Source: JANJUO01 sp942492935 (GTDB lineage: Bacteria > Bacteroidota > Ignavibacteria > Kapaibacteriales > UBA2268). Taken from it: a stretch of 64,000 bases of DNA. The stretch spans positions 1,674,001 through 1,738,000 of the forward strand of contig OW818654.1 of NCBI GenBank assembly GCA_942492935.1, written 5' to 3'. Made by a program: the position numbers and the translations under genes. Below are positions 17,436 to 27,253 of this stretch, piece by piece. Each line of letters opens with the position of its first letter. Within the stretch, counting starts at the first letter, position 1. A model generated the notes under the pieces. It made no database searches and was not told the DNA's origin. It worked only from the letters and a program-made list of their open reading frames with translations.

Positions 17436-18798
17436 TTTGTTAATATCGAAGTATTTAGATGGTGAGCTTACTCATGAAGAGGACGTGGCTTTGAGGGAAT
17501 TAATTAAAGCTGACCCATATTCACGTAGCGTTTTTGACGATTATATTGAAATACAAATGGAAATCCAAAAAGACGCTCAATCGATTAAGTTGCCTAAAAC
17601 ACTAAAGAAATCTACAGAAGACATTGTAATGATGGAAATACTGAAAGCAACTCCTGTTGTTATTCATAAAATAGAACCAGTTGTAGCAAGAAGAAAATTT
17701 CCACAATTTCTTTCAATGGTAGCGGCATTGCTGTTGTTTTTTGTATTTAGTATTTATGAATACAAATCACCTGTTTTAAATCAAAGTGGTTTAGTTTCTT
17801 CAGCTGCTAATAGAAGTGATATGCCTGTATTTGAAGGGAAAAATTCAGAAGTCAAAGAAATTAATGCTTTAGTGAAAAAGAATTCAAAATCATTTGCAAC
17901 AAGCAAAGTTGAAATTGCTGAAAATGCAAATAATAATGATGCAACTATTGTTAGTTCTGTTGAATTAAATAAAAATGCTGATATGCAATTGAATTCAAAT
18001 ATTACTAATGATAATAATATTAGTAATAATGTCGATAATAATTCTTTTTCCGAAATGCCTGTTGCAGAAGTAAGCAAAAATACTAATTCAAATAAAGACA
18101 ATTCAATAATTGAATCAAAACATCAAAAATCATTGAATATTGTGAATTCAAACCAAATTAGTGCTTTCCCTAATACATCTGGTGGTATCGAAAGTAGTTT
18201 GATTAATCAATTTGGTTATGATATGTTTTATGTGAAAAATGATATTACTTTGTCATCTACTTATATTCAAGGTTTTGCACAGAATGGATTAACATCAGGT
18301 AGTAACAAACCAGTAATTCACTATTCTCAAAGTTTAGGATTTTCAATTTCAGAATCTATCAAAATTGGTTTTGAATTTGGCTTGACTGAATTTCAATATG
18401 ATAAGCGTTCATATATATATGTACCTATAAGTGAAATTGATAATGATAATAAAATTGGTAATAACATAGAAGTATTAGACCCAATTGGGGATAATAACTA
18501 TATAATTGTACCTGTAAATGTTAATCAAAATCATCAATTATATTGGGGAACAATGTTTTTTGAAAATAATTGGCTCTCATACAATGGATTGATTATAGAT
18601 TCAAGAATTGGAATTGGTGCTTCAAATAGTGGTTATGTAGGATTTGGCAGAATCAATGCCAAATATGATATTTACAGAGGAATTTATCTTACTTTTGGAA
18701 CAGAAGGAAGAATATTTTCAACAGATGCTTTGAAAAAAGTTGATGATAATATTAGCAGGTCAATTGGTTTTGTATATGGATTACAGTTTAAATTTTGA
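17425..18798 (+). CDS. Anti-sigma factor apparently spanning both membranes (C-terminal outer-membrane barrel)
   Basis: The protein has 457 residues; ATG 17425 lies inside the sigma gene and has AAGGAA ahead of it. Residues 1-90 are an anti-sigma domain (LDLLISKYLDGELTHEEDVA) without the zinc-binding Cys/His set. Residues 94-111 are one transmembrane helix. Residues 112-250 form a long Asn/Ser/Lys-rich linker long enough to cross the periplasm. From about 265 to 457 alternating beta strands with Gly/aromatic ends finish in GFVYGLQFKF; a terminal Phe is typical of outer-membrane barrels, and the size suits eight strands. This layout is like the dual membrane-spanning anti-sigma factors (Dma) reported in Bacteroides. 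The barrel is predicted by eye. Confidence 0.8.
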   Translation: MNLDLLISKYLDGELTHEEDVALRELIKADPYSRSVFDDYIEIQMEIQKDAQSIKLPKTLKKSTEDIVMMEILKATPVVIHKIEPVVARRKFPQFLSMVAALLLFFVFSIYEYKSPVLNQSGLVSSAANRSDMPVFEGKNSEVKEINALVKKNSKSFATSKVEIAENANNNDATIVSSVELNKNADMQLNSNITNDNNISNNVDNNSFSEMPVAEVSKNTNSNKDNSIIESKHQKSLNIVNSNQISAFPNTSGGIESSLINQFGYDMFYVKNDITLSSTYIQGFAQNGLTSGSNKPVIHYSQSLGFSISESIKIGFEFGLTEFQYDKRSYIYVPISEIDNDNKIGNNIEVLDPIGDNNYIIVPVNVNQNHQLYWGTMFFENNWLSYNGLIIDSRIGIGASNSGYVGFGRINAKYDIYRGIYLTFGTEGRIFSTDALKKVDDNISRSIGFVYGLQFKF

Positions 18799-19173
18799 AA
18801 AAATTAATTAAATCTTAGCAAATTCATATAATTGTGGATTAATATTTTAAGATTTTTTTAAAATTTATTCTTATATTTGATTTTTTAAAATTGAATGAAA
18901 AAAAATTTATTTTTTGTTAATTAAATAGGATAATGTACATGAGAATTTCTACAGCATTTCACTTAGTAACTTAATGAAATATCGGACAGTATTATTAAAT
19001 TTATACACTTAAAACTTAATATTTTAAGTTTTAATATGGTATAAATGCTTTATGCACTTAATTAATAATACGTAATTTGTGGAATTAAGTTTCAAAAATT
19101 TTTATATATTTTTTAATTGGATTATTAATGATTAAGATATCTAATAAATTGTATTTTTTTAAGGAGATGTAAT
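18799..19173. other. Long leader region before the TonB operon
   Basis: This 375-base gap must hold the promoter of the large TonB/exoprotein/PorV operon. A hairpin AAAACTTAA/TTAAGTTTT lies near 19013-19034 without a clean T-run. No exact TANNTTTG element was found, which would suit use of an alternative sigma factor. A 11-codon open frame (ATG near 18939) was noted but not accepted as a gene. Confidence 0.4.
19161..19166 (+). promoter_or_regulatory. Strong Shine-Dalgarno site of the TonB receptor gene
   Basis: AAGGAG, 7 bases before ATG 19174, is a full match to the anti-SD. Most genes in this window have only weak purine-rich sites, so strong translation of this receptor is likely. Confidence 0.6.
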
Positions 19174-22100
19174 ATGCGTAAATTTATCGCAATATTTTTT
19201 CTTTTTGCTATTTTAAGTCCTGCTTTTATCATGGCTCAAACTACCGGTATTTTGCAAGGTAAGGTAGTTGATGAAACAGGTAAAGGGCTTATTGGAGCAA
19301 CCTTGCTGGTGGAAGGAACACAGAAGGGTCTTGTTATCAGAGATAAAGAAGGAAACTTCACATTGATTAACATACCTGCTGGAGAATGGACTGTTAAAGT
19401 ATCATTCGTTGGTAAGACCACTTTGAGAAAGCAGGTGCGTGTTTCAATCAATCAAACTACTAAAGTTAATTTTGAATTACAAGATGAAACAACCGGTAAA
19501 ACTACACAAAGTATAACTGTTACCGGAGAAAAATTGGTTCAAATTACTGAAGGAACTAAGGATATTAAATCCAACAAAGAAATCACAAATACTGCCCGTG
19601 AAGGTATTAGTGGTGTTATCGCTATGAGTAGTGGTGTACTTCAAAGTGGTGGTGGATTTATTATTCGTGGTAGCCGTACTTCAGAATCAAAAATTTTAGT
19701 TGATGGTGTAGAAGTAACAAATCAGTTTACTGGTGGTTTCGGCTCTTCGGGTTCAACTTATTTCCCAATGGTTTCTACTTATGCAACTGAAGAAGTTCAG
19801 GTTATGACTGGTGGCTTTGGTGCTGAATATGGAAACGTTACTGGTGGTGTAGTTAGTACAGCGGTTAAGACAGGTAAAGATGACCGTTACGAAGGATATT
19901 TAAGATATCAAACAGAACTTGGATTTCTCTATGGAAGTCAAGCAAATAGTTTGAAACTTATCAAAGAAGGTGCTCAATATAAGGCAATTGATTACGGAGA
20001 AGGTAAGAAATTACAAAGTTCAGGTCAAAATGTATATGACTTTTCTCTGGGTGGTCCAATGCCATTCTTAAAGGAATATGCAACATTTAGTATCAATGCA
20101 AATTTTCTTCATGAACCATATAGAAATGCAAGTTATGAAATTTATGACCCTTGGGGAAATAACTTAGGCCATTTACCTAACAATGGTTCATGGACAAGAA
20201 ATTTGTATGGCAAGTTAAATATTAAACTAAATAAAAGTCTTGATTTAGAATTAGTTGCCAATTATGGAGTTGCAAGTTTTGAATCCTCAAGCTGGAGTTG
20301 GATATATTCTGATACTGAAGGATGGGTATATGACAAAGATGAAGCAGGAAATTTTGTATTAAAAACTACTGCTGATGGCAAACCTGTAACAAATGGAATT
20401 CCTGACAGAATAGCCAGACAAAATGTATTAGACCAATTTGTAAATTCATACCGTGCAAAAATGAAATATACTTTATCTCCAACAAGTATTCTTGAATTAA
20501 ATATAATGAACGCTTCTGATGTGGAAGAAAATGCAAGAAGAGTAGGAATGGAAGACCCATCATTCTTTGGCGGATTTGAAAAGTGGGAACCAATTGATGC
20601 TTATAGAGTTGATAAAGGTCGTTTGGTACCAGGTGTTGATAATACAATTGACTATTATCAAAATACAACAAGTATAAGATATACAGAAGACGGATATTTC
20701 AAAATGGACTTACCACAACGTAATCCAATATCAGGATATTTTGAAGGTCCATCAAATTCAACTGGTTCACATAATCCTTATGGAATTGCATCATTATTTG
20801 CTACTACTGGTGGTGGAGCATTTAGTTTCCGTTCTTCAAATTACTGGCAATTAGATGGAATTTATCAACAGTTTTTGACTTTAGGAGATTTTTCCCATAA
20901 TTTGAGAATTGGATTTGAAGCAAAAAGTACAACACTTGACCGTCATTATAATGGTAGTCCTTATGAATCATCACCATTTTATGATATTTATACAGATAAA
21001 TGGGGTGGTAATATTTATGCTCAAAACGAAAAAGTTAGAGAAGAAACTTCAAAACCATACAATCCTCTTAATTTGAGTATATATGTATCTGACCAAATAA
21101 AATATAAAGGAATTGATTTTAGCCCTTCATTGAGATTTGATTATTTTGATGCAAATGCAAAATACAGATTGAACACTGGTTTCTTTACTTCAATTTCAGC
21201 AGACTCTGGATTTGCAACAACTCAAGCAAAATATCAATTAAGCCCAAGAATGTCAGTTTCTTATCCTATAACTGCATCATCAAATATTCGTTTATCTTAT
21301 GGATGGTATTTCAAGATTCCTACTCTTCAACTTATGTATGACAACTTTAATCTTGATTATCTCAGAACAGGTAATATTGTAGGTAATCCTAATCTTGAAC
21401 CTGAAAAAACAAATAATTACGAAGCATCTTATAATGTAGAAGTTGTAGAGAATCTTAGACTTGGAGTTACTACATATTATAAAGATATTTATAATCAAGT
21501 AGGTATGTCATTTATCCAAGCCACACCTGACCCATACTATCAATATATTGTAGCTGAATATGGTTCTTCAAGAGGTGTAGAGTTTTTATTAAGAAAACAG
21601 TCAACATTGGAAGATCATTTTGGATTTGATTTAAGCTATACACTTGCCTATTTAACAGGTACTGCTGATGCCGCTACTTCTAATTATGGTGTTACTATAG
21701 ACCCTTACACAAATCTACCTACATTCCCATTGGCTGAATATCCTCTTGGTAGAGATATTCGTCATCATGTTAAAGCAAATATAATGTTTGAATGGGGAAA
21801 TGACCAAGGACCAACAATTGGCGATTTGAATTTCTTACAAAACATGAATATTTCATTTACATTTGAATGGAGAAGTGGTGTACCTTATACTAAAACTGAC
21901 ATCAGCGGAAAACCAATAAGTGAAATCAATAGCGAACGCCAACCATCATATTGGGGATTGGATATGGTTATCAGAAAAACTGTACCTTTAATTGATGTAT
22001 TTGGAGATATGGCTGGCGATACCAAAATGGAATTTTATGCTTATGTTTATAATTTACTTGATATTGATGATATACGCGGACTCAATTCTGCAACTGGTGA

Positions 22101-22386
22101 CCCTATAGATAACGGTAGAATATTCAACAGACAATATGGTGATTTCAATTCAACTACATATTATGAAGATGCAGTTTTTGAAAATCCTTCAACTTATACA
22201 GCTTCACAATATGATTCTTATGGAAACAGAATTTACAATGCACATGCAGACTTTGACAATAATGGTGCTGTTACACAATCAGAAACTTACGAAGCATATT
22301 ACCGTTACGTAGAAGATGCACTTAAATTCAGAGGAAACTTTAGAGCTCCGAGAACTGTAACATTTGGTATGTTGTTTAGATTTTAA
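19174..22386 (+). CDS. TonB-dependent receptor with CarboxypepD_reg N-terminal domain
   Basis: The protein has 1070 residues. The signal peptide (MRKFIAIFFLFAILSPAFIMA) is followed by a CarboxypepD_reg-like beta domain (TGILQGKVVDETGKGLIGAT) and then a plug domain with FIIRGSRTSESKILVDGVEV and FGAEYGNVTGGVVS. A 22-strand-type barrel fills the rest and ends in GMLFRF with terminal Phe. No clear TonB box was identified by eye. Unlike the SusC type it lacks a SusD partner; instead it is followed by a 1584-residue exoprotein and a PorV-like protein. That gene order suggests a surface complex or secretion-linked role rather than glycan import. Substrate unknown. The ECF/anti-sigma pair upstream is the likely regulator. 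Confidence 0.92.
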   Translation: MRKFIAIFFLFAILSPAFIMAQTTGILQGKVVDETGKGLIGATLLVEGTQKGLVIRDKEGNFTLINIPAGEWTVKVSFVGKTTLRKQVRVSINQTTKVNFELQDETTGKTTQSITVTGEKLVQITEGTKDIKSNKEITNTAREGISGVIAMSSGVLQSGGGFIIRGSRTSESKILVDGVEVTNQFTGGFGSSGSTYFPMVSTYATEEVQVMTGGFGAEYGNVTGGVVSTAVKTGKDDRYEGYLRYQTELGFLYGSQANSLKLIKEGAQYKAIDYGEGKKLQSSGQNVYDFSLGGPMPFLKEYATFSINANFLHEPYRNASYEIYDPWGNNLGHLPNNGSWTRNLYGKLNIKLNKSLDLELVANYGVASFESSSWSWIYSDTEGWVYDKDEAGNFVLKTTADGKPVTNGIPDRIARQNVLDQFVNSYRAKMKYTLSPTSILELNIMNASDVEENARRVGMEDPSFFGGFEKWEPIDAYRVDKGRLVPGVDNTIDYYQNTTSIRYTEDGYFKMDLPQRNPISGYFEGPSNSTGSHNPYGIASLFATTGGGAFSFRSSNYWQLDGIYQQFLTLGDFSHNLRIGFEAKSTTLDRHYNGSPYESSPFYDIYTDKWGGNIYAQNEKVREETSKPYNPLNLSIYVSDQIKYKGIDFSPSLRFDYFDANAKYRLNTGFFTSISADSGFATTQAKYQLSPRMSVSYPITASSNIRLSYGWYFKIPTLQLMYDNFNLDYLRTGNIVGNPNLEPEKTNNYEASYNVEVVENLRLGVTTYYKDIYNQVGMSFIQATPDPYYQYIVAEYGSSRGVEFLLRKQSTLEDHFGFDLSYTLAYLTGTADAATSNYGVTIDPYTNLPTFPLAEYPLGRDIRHHVKANIMFEWGNDQGPTIGDLNFLQNMNISFTFEWRSGVPYTKTDISGKPISEINSERQPSYWGLDMVIRKTVPLIDVFGDMAGDTKMEFYAYVYNLLDIDDIRGLNSATGDPIDNGRIFNRQYGDFNSTTYYEDAVFENPSTYTASQYDSYGNRIYNAHADFDNNGAVTQSETYEAYYRYVEDALKFRGNFRAPRTVTFGMLFRF

Positions 22387-22436
22387 TTAAGTAAATAATT
22401 GAATTAATCATTTAGCATAGATTTAGTGAGGTAAAA

Positions 22437-25400
22437 ATGCTATTAAGAAAATTTAAAATATCTTTATATCCTTTGCTTTTTGCTTTGGCAATAGTAATGA
22501 CATTATCGACTTATGCTGATATTGACAGAAGCAAACTTAGTAAAGATGAGTTGGAGAGCTTGCAAAGATCTTCAACAGGCGTATTTGATTTGCAAAGAAA
22601 CACAATTAGTAATATTGATTTTTATAGTACTAATTATGGTATTTTTGGATTCGATGTTGCAAGAGCTGTTGGTGGTACTTTTTGGCCCCGCGGTTCTAAT
22701 AATCAATACATTTTTGGTGGTGGTGTATGGTTTGGTGCCACTAAGCAAAAAAATCAACAAGACCCTGAAAGATATAAATATGTAACAATTACATATAATC
22801 CTAATGATGGTCGTAGTTGGTGTGTTCCAGGTAGAATAAGAGATGGCGGTCCTTTCTCTCAAGAAGCTATCAATTTGAAATACGATGCCAATGAACCAAA
22901 ATTATTCAGAGCTTATTTTTCAACAGATTTCTCAGCAAACGGTCAAGCGTTAAATCCTGATGATGGCTCAAATTGGCCTATCTGGGATGCAAGTACAAGA
23001 ACTGAAGATACTTTGAAAACTGCCAGATATTTTGGATATTACATTCCAAGTAATACAAATAGAAACAGAGAAACTTATAAAAAAGGTCCTGCGTTTATTT
23101 CCGCTGAAGACGTTTTCTCTACATTCAAAGATACTGATTTATCAAGATATCCAAATCGTGCAGTTGATGAAGAAAAGGGTTATCCTTTGACTCTTCAATT
23201 TGAAAAAATGATTTATTCTTGGGGCTTTGGAGAGTACAGAGATTTCTTATTCTTGAAATATGAAATTACAAATTATTCAACTGATACTTTATGGGATTGC
23301 TGGCTTGCACCTGTAATGGACGTGGATATTGCTGAACGTCAACGTAGTGCATCTGGTGCTGGTAACGACCGCGTAAAATTCGTTGATTGCGATTCTACTT
23401 TGAATATGGCTGCACAATGGACTAATGGTGATAGAGGTGAGAGAGGAAAAGGTTTTGGATATTTAGGATTTGACTTCCTTGAATCTCCTTCAATTATTAA
23501 ATATTTGGATACAACGAAAACAGTTAATCCAAATAATCCTTTTGATACACTAATTACCGTTACTGAAAGACCTAAAGAATTATGCCCTCCAGATAGAGAT
23601 TTTGTTAGAAAAGACAAAATTGTATTTACAAATGCAGAGCAACTTGGTTTGAATACTTTCCGTAACTGGAGTATTCAAGATGATAAATTGAATGACGAAG
23701 ATAGATATAACTTTATCTCTGCTGGTATCAGAGATGGTGATACTGGTCCTGGTGATAAAAGATTTATGATGGCTACTGGTCCATTTCACATGAGACCGGG
23801 CGATACAGTAAGAACAGTAGTTGGTATTATTTTAGCTAGTGCTGCAAATGGTGCCGAAGCTGATGGTTCATGTAGCGATATGGGAGAATTGATTAAAAAA
23901 GATAAATTTGCTCAAGAAGTATATGATAATAACTTTAGAGCTCCAATTCCTCCTGTTCGTACTAATATCATTAAATGGAATGACCCAAACATGACTGTTA
24001 CATCTGAAGCATTTAACAATTCAGTAAGAATAGTATGGGACGATGCATCTGAAGGTTCTGTTGATGATAATGAAAGAGGTTTAGATTTTATGGGCTACAG
24101 ACTTTACAGAGCAAGAAGAAATAATCTTGATACATTTGATGTTAATACTGTTTCTCCTAATAACGAATTTACAAGTGGTAAAGGACCTTTAGGTTGGAAA
24201 ATGCTTGCTGATTATAGAATGCCTACTCCTTTCAACAAAACATATCATGTTATTCCTCCAAATAATCCTAAAATACCTATGCCAGGTATTGACTCGTTAA
24301 TCATACTTGGTCCAGATGCTGATGCAACAGGTAACATTATTGATTCTATGGCATTTAAAGTGATGAGAATAGGAAGAGGATTTATTCCTGAAACATTCAG
24401 AACTCCAAATCCTGATTTTGTATTCTTGCATACTATTAGATTCCTTGATACTTCAGCGATATTTGGTCCTTGGGGTACTTATTTCAACAATATTTTATTA
24501 TCCGACCCAAATGTTTATAGAGATGGTTCGGGTACATTAAAACACAAAGCAAATCCTTACAATAATAGATTATTCTGGTATCCAGGATTAAATAGCCCTG
24601 TATTTGATAGTTTGCTTGTTGGTACAGTAAGATTAAATCCAGCTTTGCATAAATATAATCCAATGTTTTTTGCAAGATTATCGAAGCCAATTACTGCAGC
24701 TCAAATTACTCAATTGCAAAATGTTTATAAAGATGGTATTGTTGGTGAATTGAATATTGAATTTAATACAAAAACAAACCAATGGGATACTACTATTGTA
24801 AGAGTAGATTCGGTTGTGTTTTATAATACATTGAGATTGGGTGAAGTAAACGGCACAAAAACCTATTTGGTAGATATGCTCATTCCTCATAATCTTAAAT
24901 CAGGTGTTGGAAGTTATTATGATTTGTTAAAGAAGACTATGAGTGATTTTAGTTATGTAAATGAATTAACAGATTCTTTATACACATTTATTTTGAATAA
25001 ATCATTGAAAATTGATTTCCCTGATGTCGAACAAAGACCTGAAGTTATTTCTGGGGTAATTAAACCGTATATGGCGAGGGTTACCAATAATAGAACTTTT
25101 GTTGATGTTGGTGATGATAGACGTGATGCATTTATTGATGATGATGGTGAAATTGCGACAACTGAAAAATTATATAATAATGTTCCTTATTATTACAAAA
25201 TTCTTGCTTATGATGAAGGTGATTTCCAACAGCCAACTGATGTAAAAATCAATGAAGCTACACCTGGATTGCCAAATATCATTGAAATGATGCCAACAGC
25301 TGCTCCAATTGGGAAATATCCCGAATTTGAAACAGTTTTTGTTGATAACGATAAAATTGGTGGTTTATACAATTTCAAATTATTTGGTTTGGACAAAGAC

Positions 25401-27191
25401 AGAGTAATGCAAAAATTTGCAGGAAAAGAATTGGAATTGGAATTCCAACCTTTCTATGAATTTAGAGAGTTGGATTTGAATAACAAACCTACTGATTTAG
25501 TTAAATTTGGTCTATATAGAAGTATCGCTACTTTAACCGAAGTTGAATCAAAAGATACTATTTATAGAGCTTTAGTAATGTATGAAAAAGAACCATGTCA
25601 ATATTTCTGGTCAGATTGGTTAACTGATTATACTGCTTCACAAGTTTTAAGAACAACTGATACAATTGACCCATTCAATCCAGATGACCCGATTCGTGAT
25701 TTTGGTACACCATTTTCAAGAAGAATTAAACCTATGTCAGGTTTGTTTACAACTGGTGATTTTAAAAATGCTGGATTCTGCTACGCTTTTGGTTGGGATG
25801 CTGATGCTTATGGTACACTTGGCTTGAGTTTCAACTTTGGATTAGAACAATGGGGTGGAAGATATAGACCTGATACAGTTGTATATACAAATACAAATGC
25901 AAATGTTAGAGCAAATGCTTCATTTAATATCGTTGGTGCTGATAAGTATGTAAATAGCATCCAAAGATTAGGATGGGATTTTGATACTCATTCTCCAATC
26001 GAAGCTGGCTTTAACAATGGACCAGGTACTTATGAAATTGAATTTTTACCAGGTGGTGAAGAAGAGTTGACTTTGAGTTTCAATAATAGTGCGGCAACTC
26101 CAACAGTTAAAAAATTCAGAGTTCCATATTTGGTTTACAAAGTAACAAATAAATTAACTTACAAACGTGGTTCGGTATTAGGTGATTCTGTTGAAGTGAA
26201 ATATCCATCTGAAATTCCATTAATGGAAATTCCATTCTACACAAGAAAAACTGCAGTTGATACTACATATCGTCTATTTGCATTTGGACAAACATTTACA
26301 ACAGAATTATATAGTTTGTATTTAAAAGACAGATATTATCCAGACCCAAGAAATCTTGCTTTGACAAATCCTGCGAAAATGTCTGACTATTTGAATAAAT
26401 TTACTTCGTTTGCTTTAGGTTTTGCATCAACAGATGCAGCAAGAAACACAAATGTTGGTACTACTATCGAAAGACAGCAATGTCGTGATTTAGATTATAC
26501 TGATATTCCTGCTGATATTTTTGGTTCTCCAATTGGTAAACAAGGTAGATATTATCTAACAGGAAAATCACTTGATGGTGAAGAATGGTTAGACTTTACA
26601 AACTTTATTAATATTAATGGTGGTTGGTTTGTATTCAATTATGCAAATAAACCAAGTTCTGCTGTTACAAAACTTAACTTTACAGTTTTAATGGGTAGAG
26701 AACCATCAATTAAAATTGATACAATGGTGGACTTTAAAGCTGGTGACAAAATAGTTGCAAATACATTTGGTGGTGCATTGGGCTTACCATTACCAGGAGC
26801 AAAAGTAAGATTCAAGATTTCAGAATCTAAAATTACAAACTATACTGATTCTTATTTAGATCAAATTATGGTTGTTCCTAATCCATTTGTAATTACACAT
26901 CAAGGTATGAAATCACCTTACGACTCAAAACTATACTTTACAAAATTACCAAATAAGTGTACAATTGACATTTATACAGTTACAGGTGATTTAGTACAAA
27001 CTATCAATCACGATATAGCAAACTCTGATAATTCAAATGAAGCATCAGTTGAAGTATGGAATTTAATTACAAAGAATGGTCAAAGAGCTCAAAGCCAGAC
27101 ATTAGTTGCAATTATTACCACACCAGATGGAGCGCAAACTGTTAAGACATTTAGTATCGTTGTTGGTGGATTTAGATTACTTGAAGAGTAA
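22437..27191 (+). CDS. Giant secreted protein (1584 aa) with FlgD/T9SS-like C-terminal Ig domain
   Basis: The signal peptide is MLLRKFKISLYPLLFALAIV with cleavage near TYADIDR. The body is beta-rich, with FGFDVARAVGGTFWPRGS near the N-terminus and fibronectin-like stretches such as NSVRIVWDDAS ... MGYRLYRAR, found in large exoproteins of Ignavibacteria relatives. The last ~110 residues (QIMVVPNPFVITHQGM ... IDIYTVTGDLVQTI ... VVGGFRLLEE) follow the plan of T9SS/FlgD-like C-terminal Ig domains, but the end FRLLEE is not the usual basic 'K' end. Gene order TonB receptor - this gene - PorV-like protein, with 50-base gaps, suggests one operon and a surface complex. No enzymatic motif was found. 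Confidence 0.85.
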   Translation: MLLRKFKISLYPLLFALAIVMTLSTYADIDRSKLSKDELESLQRSSTGVFDLQRNTISNIDFYSTNYGIFGFDVARAVGGTFWPRGSNNQYIFGGGVWFGATKQKNQQDPERYKYVTITYNPNDGRSWCVPGRIRDGGPFSQEAINLKYDANEPKLFRAYFSTDFSANGQALNPDDGSNWPIWDASTRTEDTLKTARYFGYYIPSNTNRNRETYKKGPAFISAEDVFSTFKDTDLSRYPNRAVDEEKGYPLTLQFEKMIYSWGFGEYRDFLFLKYEITNYSTDTLWDCWLAPVMDVDIAERQRSASGAGNDRVKFVDCDSTLNMAAQWTNGDRGERGKGFGYLGFDFLESPSIIKYLDTTKTVNPNNPFDTLITVTERPKELCPPDRDFVRKDKIVFTNAEQLGLNTFRNWSIQDDKLNDEDRYNFISAGIRDGDTGPGDKRFMMATGPFHMRPGDTVRTVVGIILASAANGAEADGSCSDMGELIKKDKFAQEVYDNNFRAPIPPVRTNIIKWNDPNMTVTSEAFNNSVRIVWDDASEGSVDDNERGLDFMGYRLYRARRNNLDTFDVNTVSPNNEFTSGKGPLGWKMLADYRMPTPFNKTYHVIPPNNPKIPMPGIDSLIILGPDADATGNIIDSMAFKVMRIGRGFIPETFRTPNPDFVFLHTIRFLDTSAIFGPWGTYFNNILLSDPNVYRDGSGTLKHKANPYNNRLFWYPGLNSPVFDSLLVGTVRLNPALHKYNPMFFARLSKPITAAQITQLQNVYKDGIVGELNIEFNTKTNQWDTTIVRVDSVVFYNTLRLGEVNGTKTYLVDMLIPHNLKSGVGSYYDLLKKTMSDFSYVNELTDSLYTFILNKSLKIDFPDVEQRPEVISGVIKPYMARVTNNRTFVDVGDDRRDAFIDDDGEIATTEKLYNNVPYYYKILAYDEGDFQQPTDVKINEATPGLPNIIEMMPTAAPIGKYPEFETVFVDNDKIGGLYNFKLFGLDKDRVMQKFAGKELELEFQPFYEFRELDLNNKPTDLVKFGLYRSIATLTEVESKDTIYRALVMYEKEPCQYFWSDWLTDYTASQVLRTTDTIDPFNPDDPIRDFGTPFSRRIKPMSGLFTTGDFKNAGFCYAFGWDADAYGTLGLSFNFGLEQWGGRYRPDTVVYTNTNANVRANASFNIVGADKYVNSIQRLGWDFDTHSPIEAGFNNGPGTYEIEFLPGGEEELTLSFNNSAATPTVKKFRVPYLVYKVTNKLTYKRGSVLGDSVEVKYPSEIPLMEIPFYTRKTAVDTTYRLFAFGQTFTTELYSLYLKDRYYPDPRNLALTNPAKMSDYLNKFTSFALGFASTDAARNTNVGTTIERQQCRDLDYTDIPADIFGSPIGKQGRYYLTGKSLDGEEWLDFTNFININGGWFVFNYANKPSSAVTKLNFTVLMGREPSIKIDTMVDFKAGDKIVANTFGGALGLPLPGAKVRFKISESKITNYTDSYLDQIMVVPNPFVITHQGMKSPYDSKLYFTKLPNKCTIDIYTVTGDLVQTINHDIANSDNSNEASVEVWNLITKNGQRAQSQTLVAIITTPDGAQTVKTFSIVVGGFRLLEE

Positions 27192-27202
27192 CAATTATCA
27201 AA

Positions 27203-27226
27203 CCCCTATATAATTTTATATAGGGG
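27203..27226 (+). terminator. Weak intra-operon hairpin before the PorV-like gene
   Basis: CCCCTATATAA (27203-27213) pairs perfectly with TTATATAGGGG (27216-27226), but only ATTGTTTAAAAATT follows. It may end part of the transcripts or protect the upstream mRNA, setting a lower or separate level for the next gene. Confidence 0.5.
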
Positions 27227-27253
27227 ATTGTTTAAAAATTAATGGAGAATAAA

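Noticed and set aside
18939..18974. Eleven-codon frame in the TonB leader (leader-peptide candidate)
   Set aside because: AGGA lies upstream, but there is no attenuator-type terminator or codon run to give it meaning.
19013..19034. Hairpin AAAACTTAA/TTAAGTTTT as a terminator of the anti-sigma gene
   Set aside because: All AT stem with no T-run; too weak to call.
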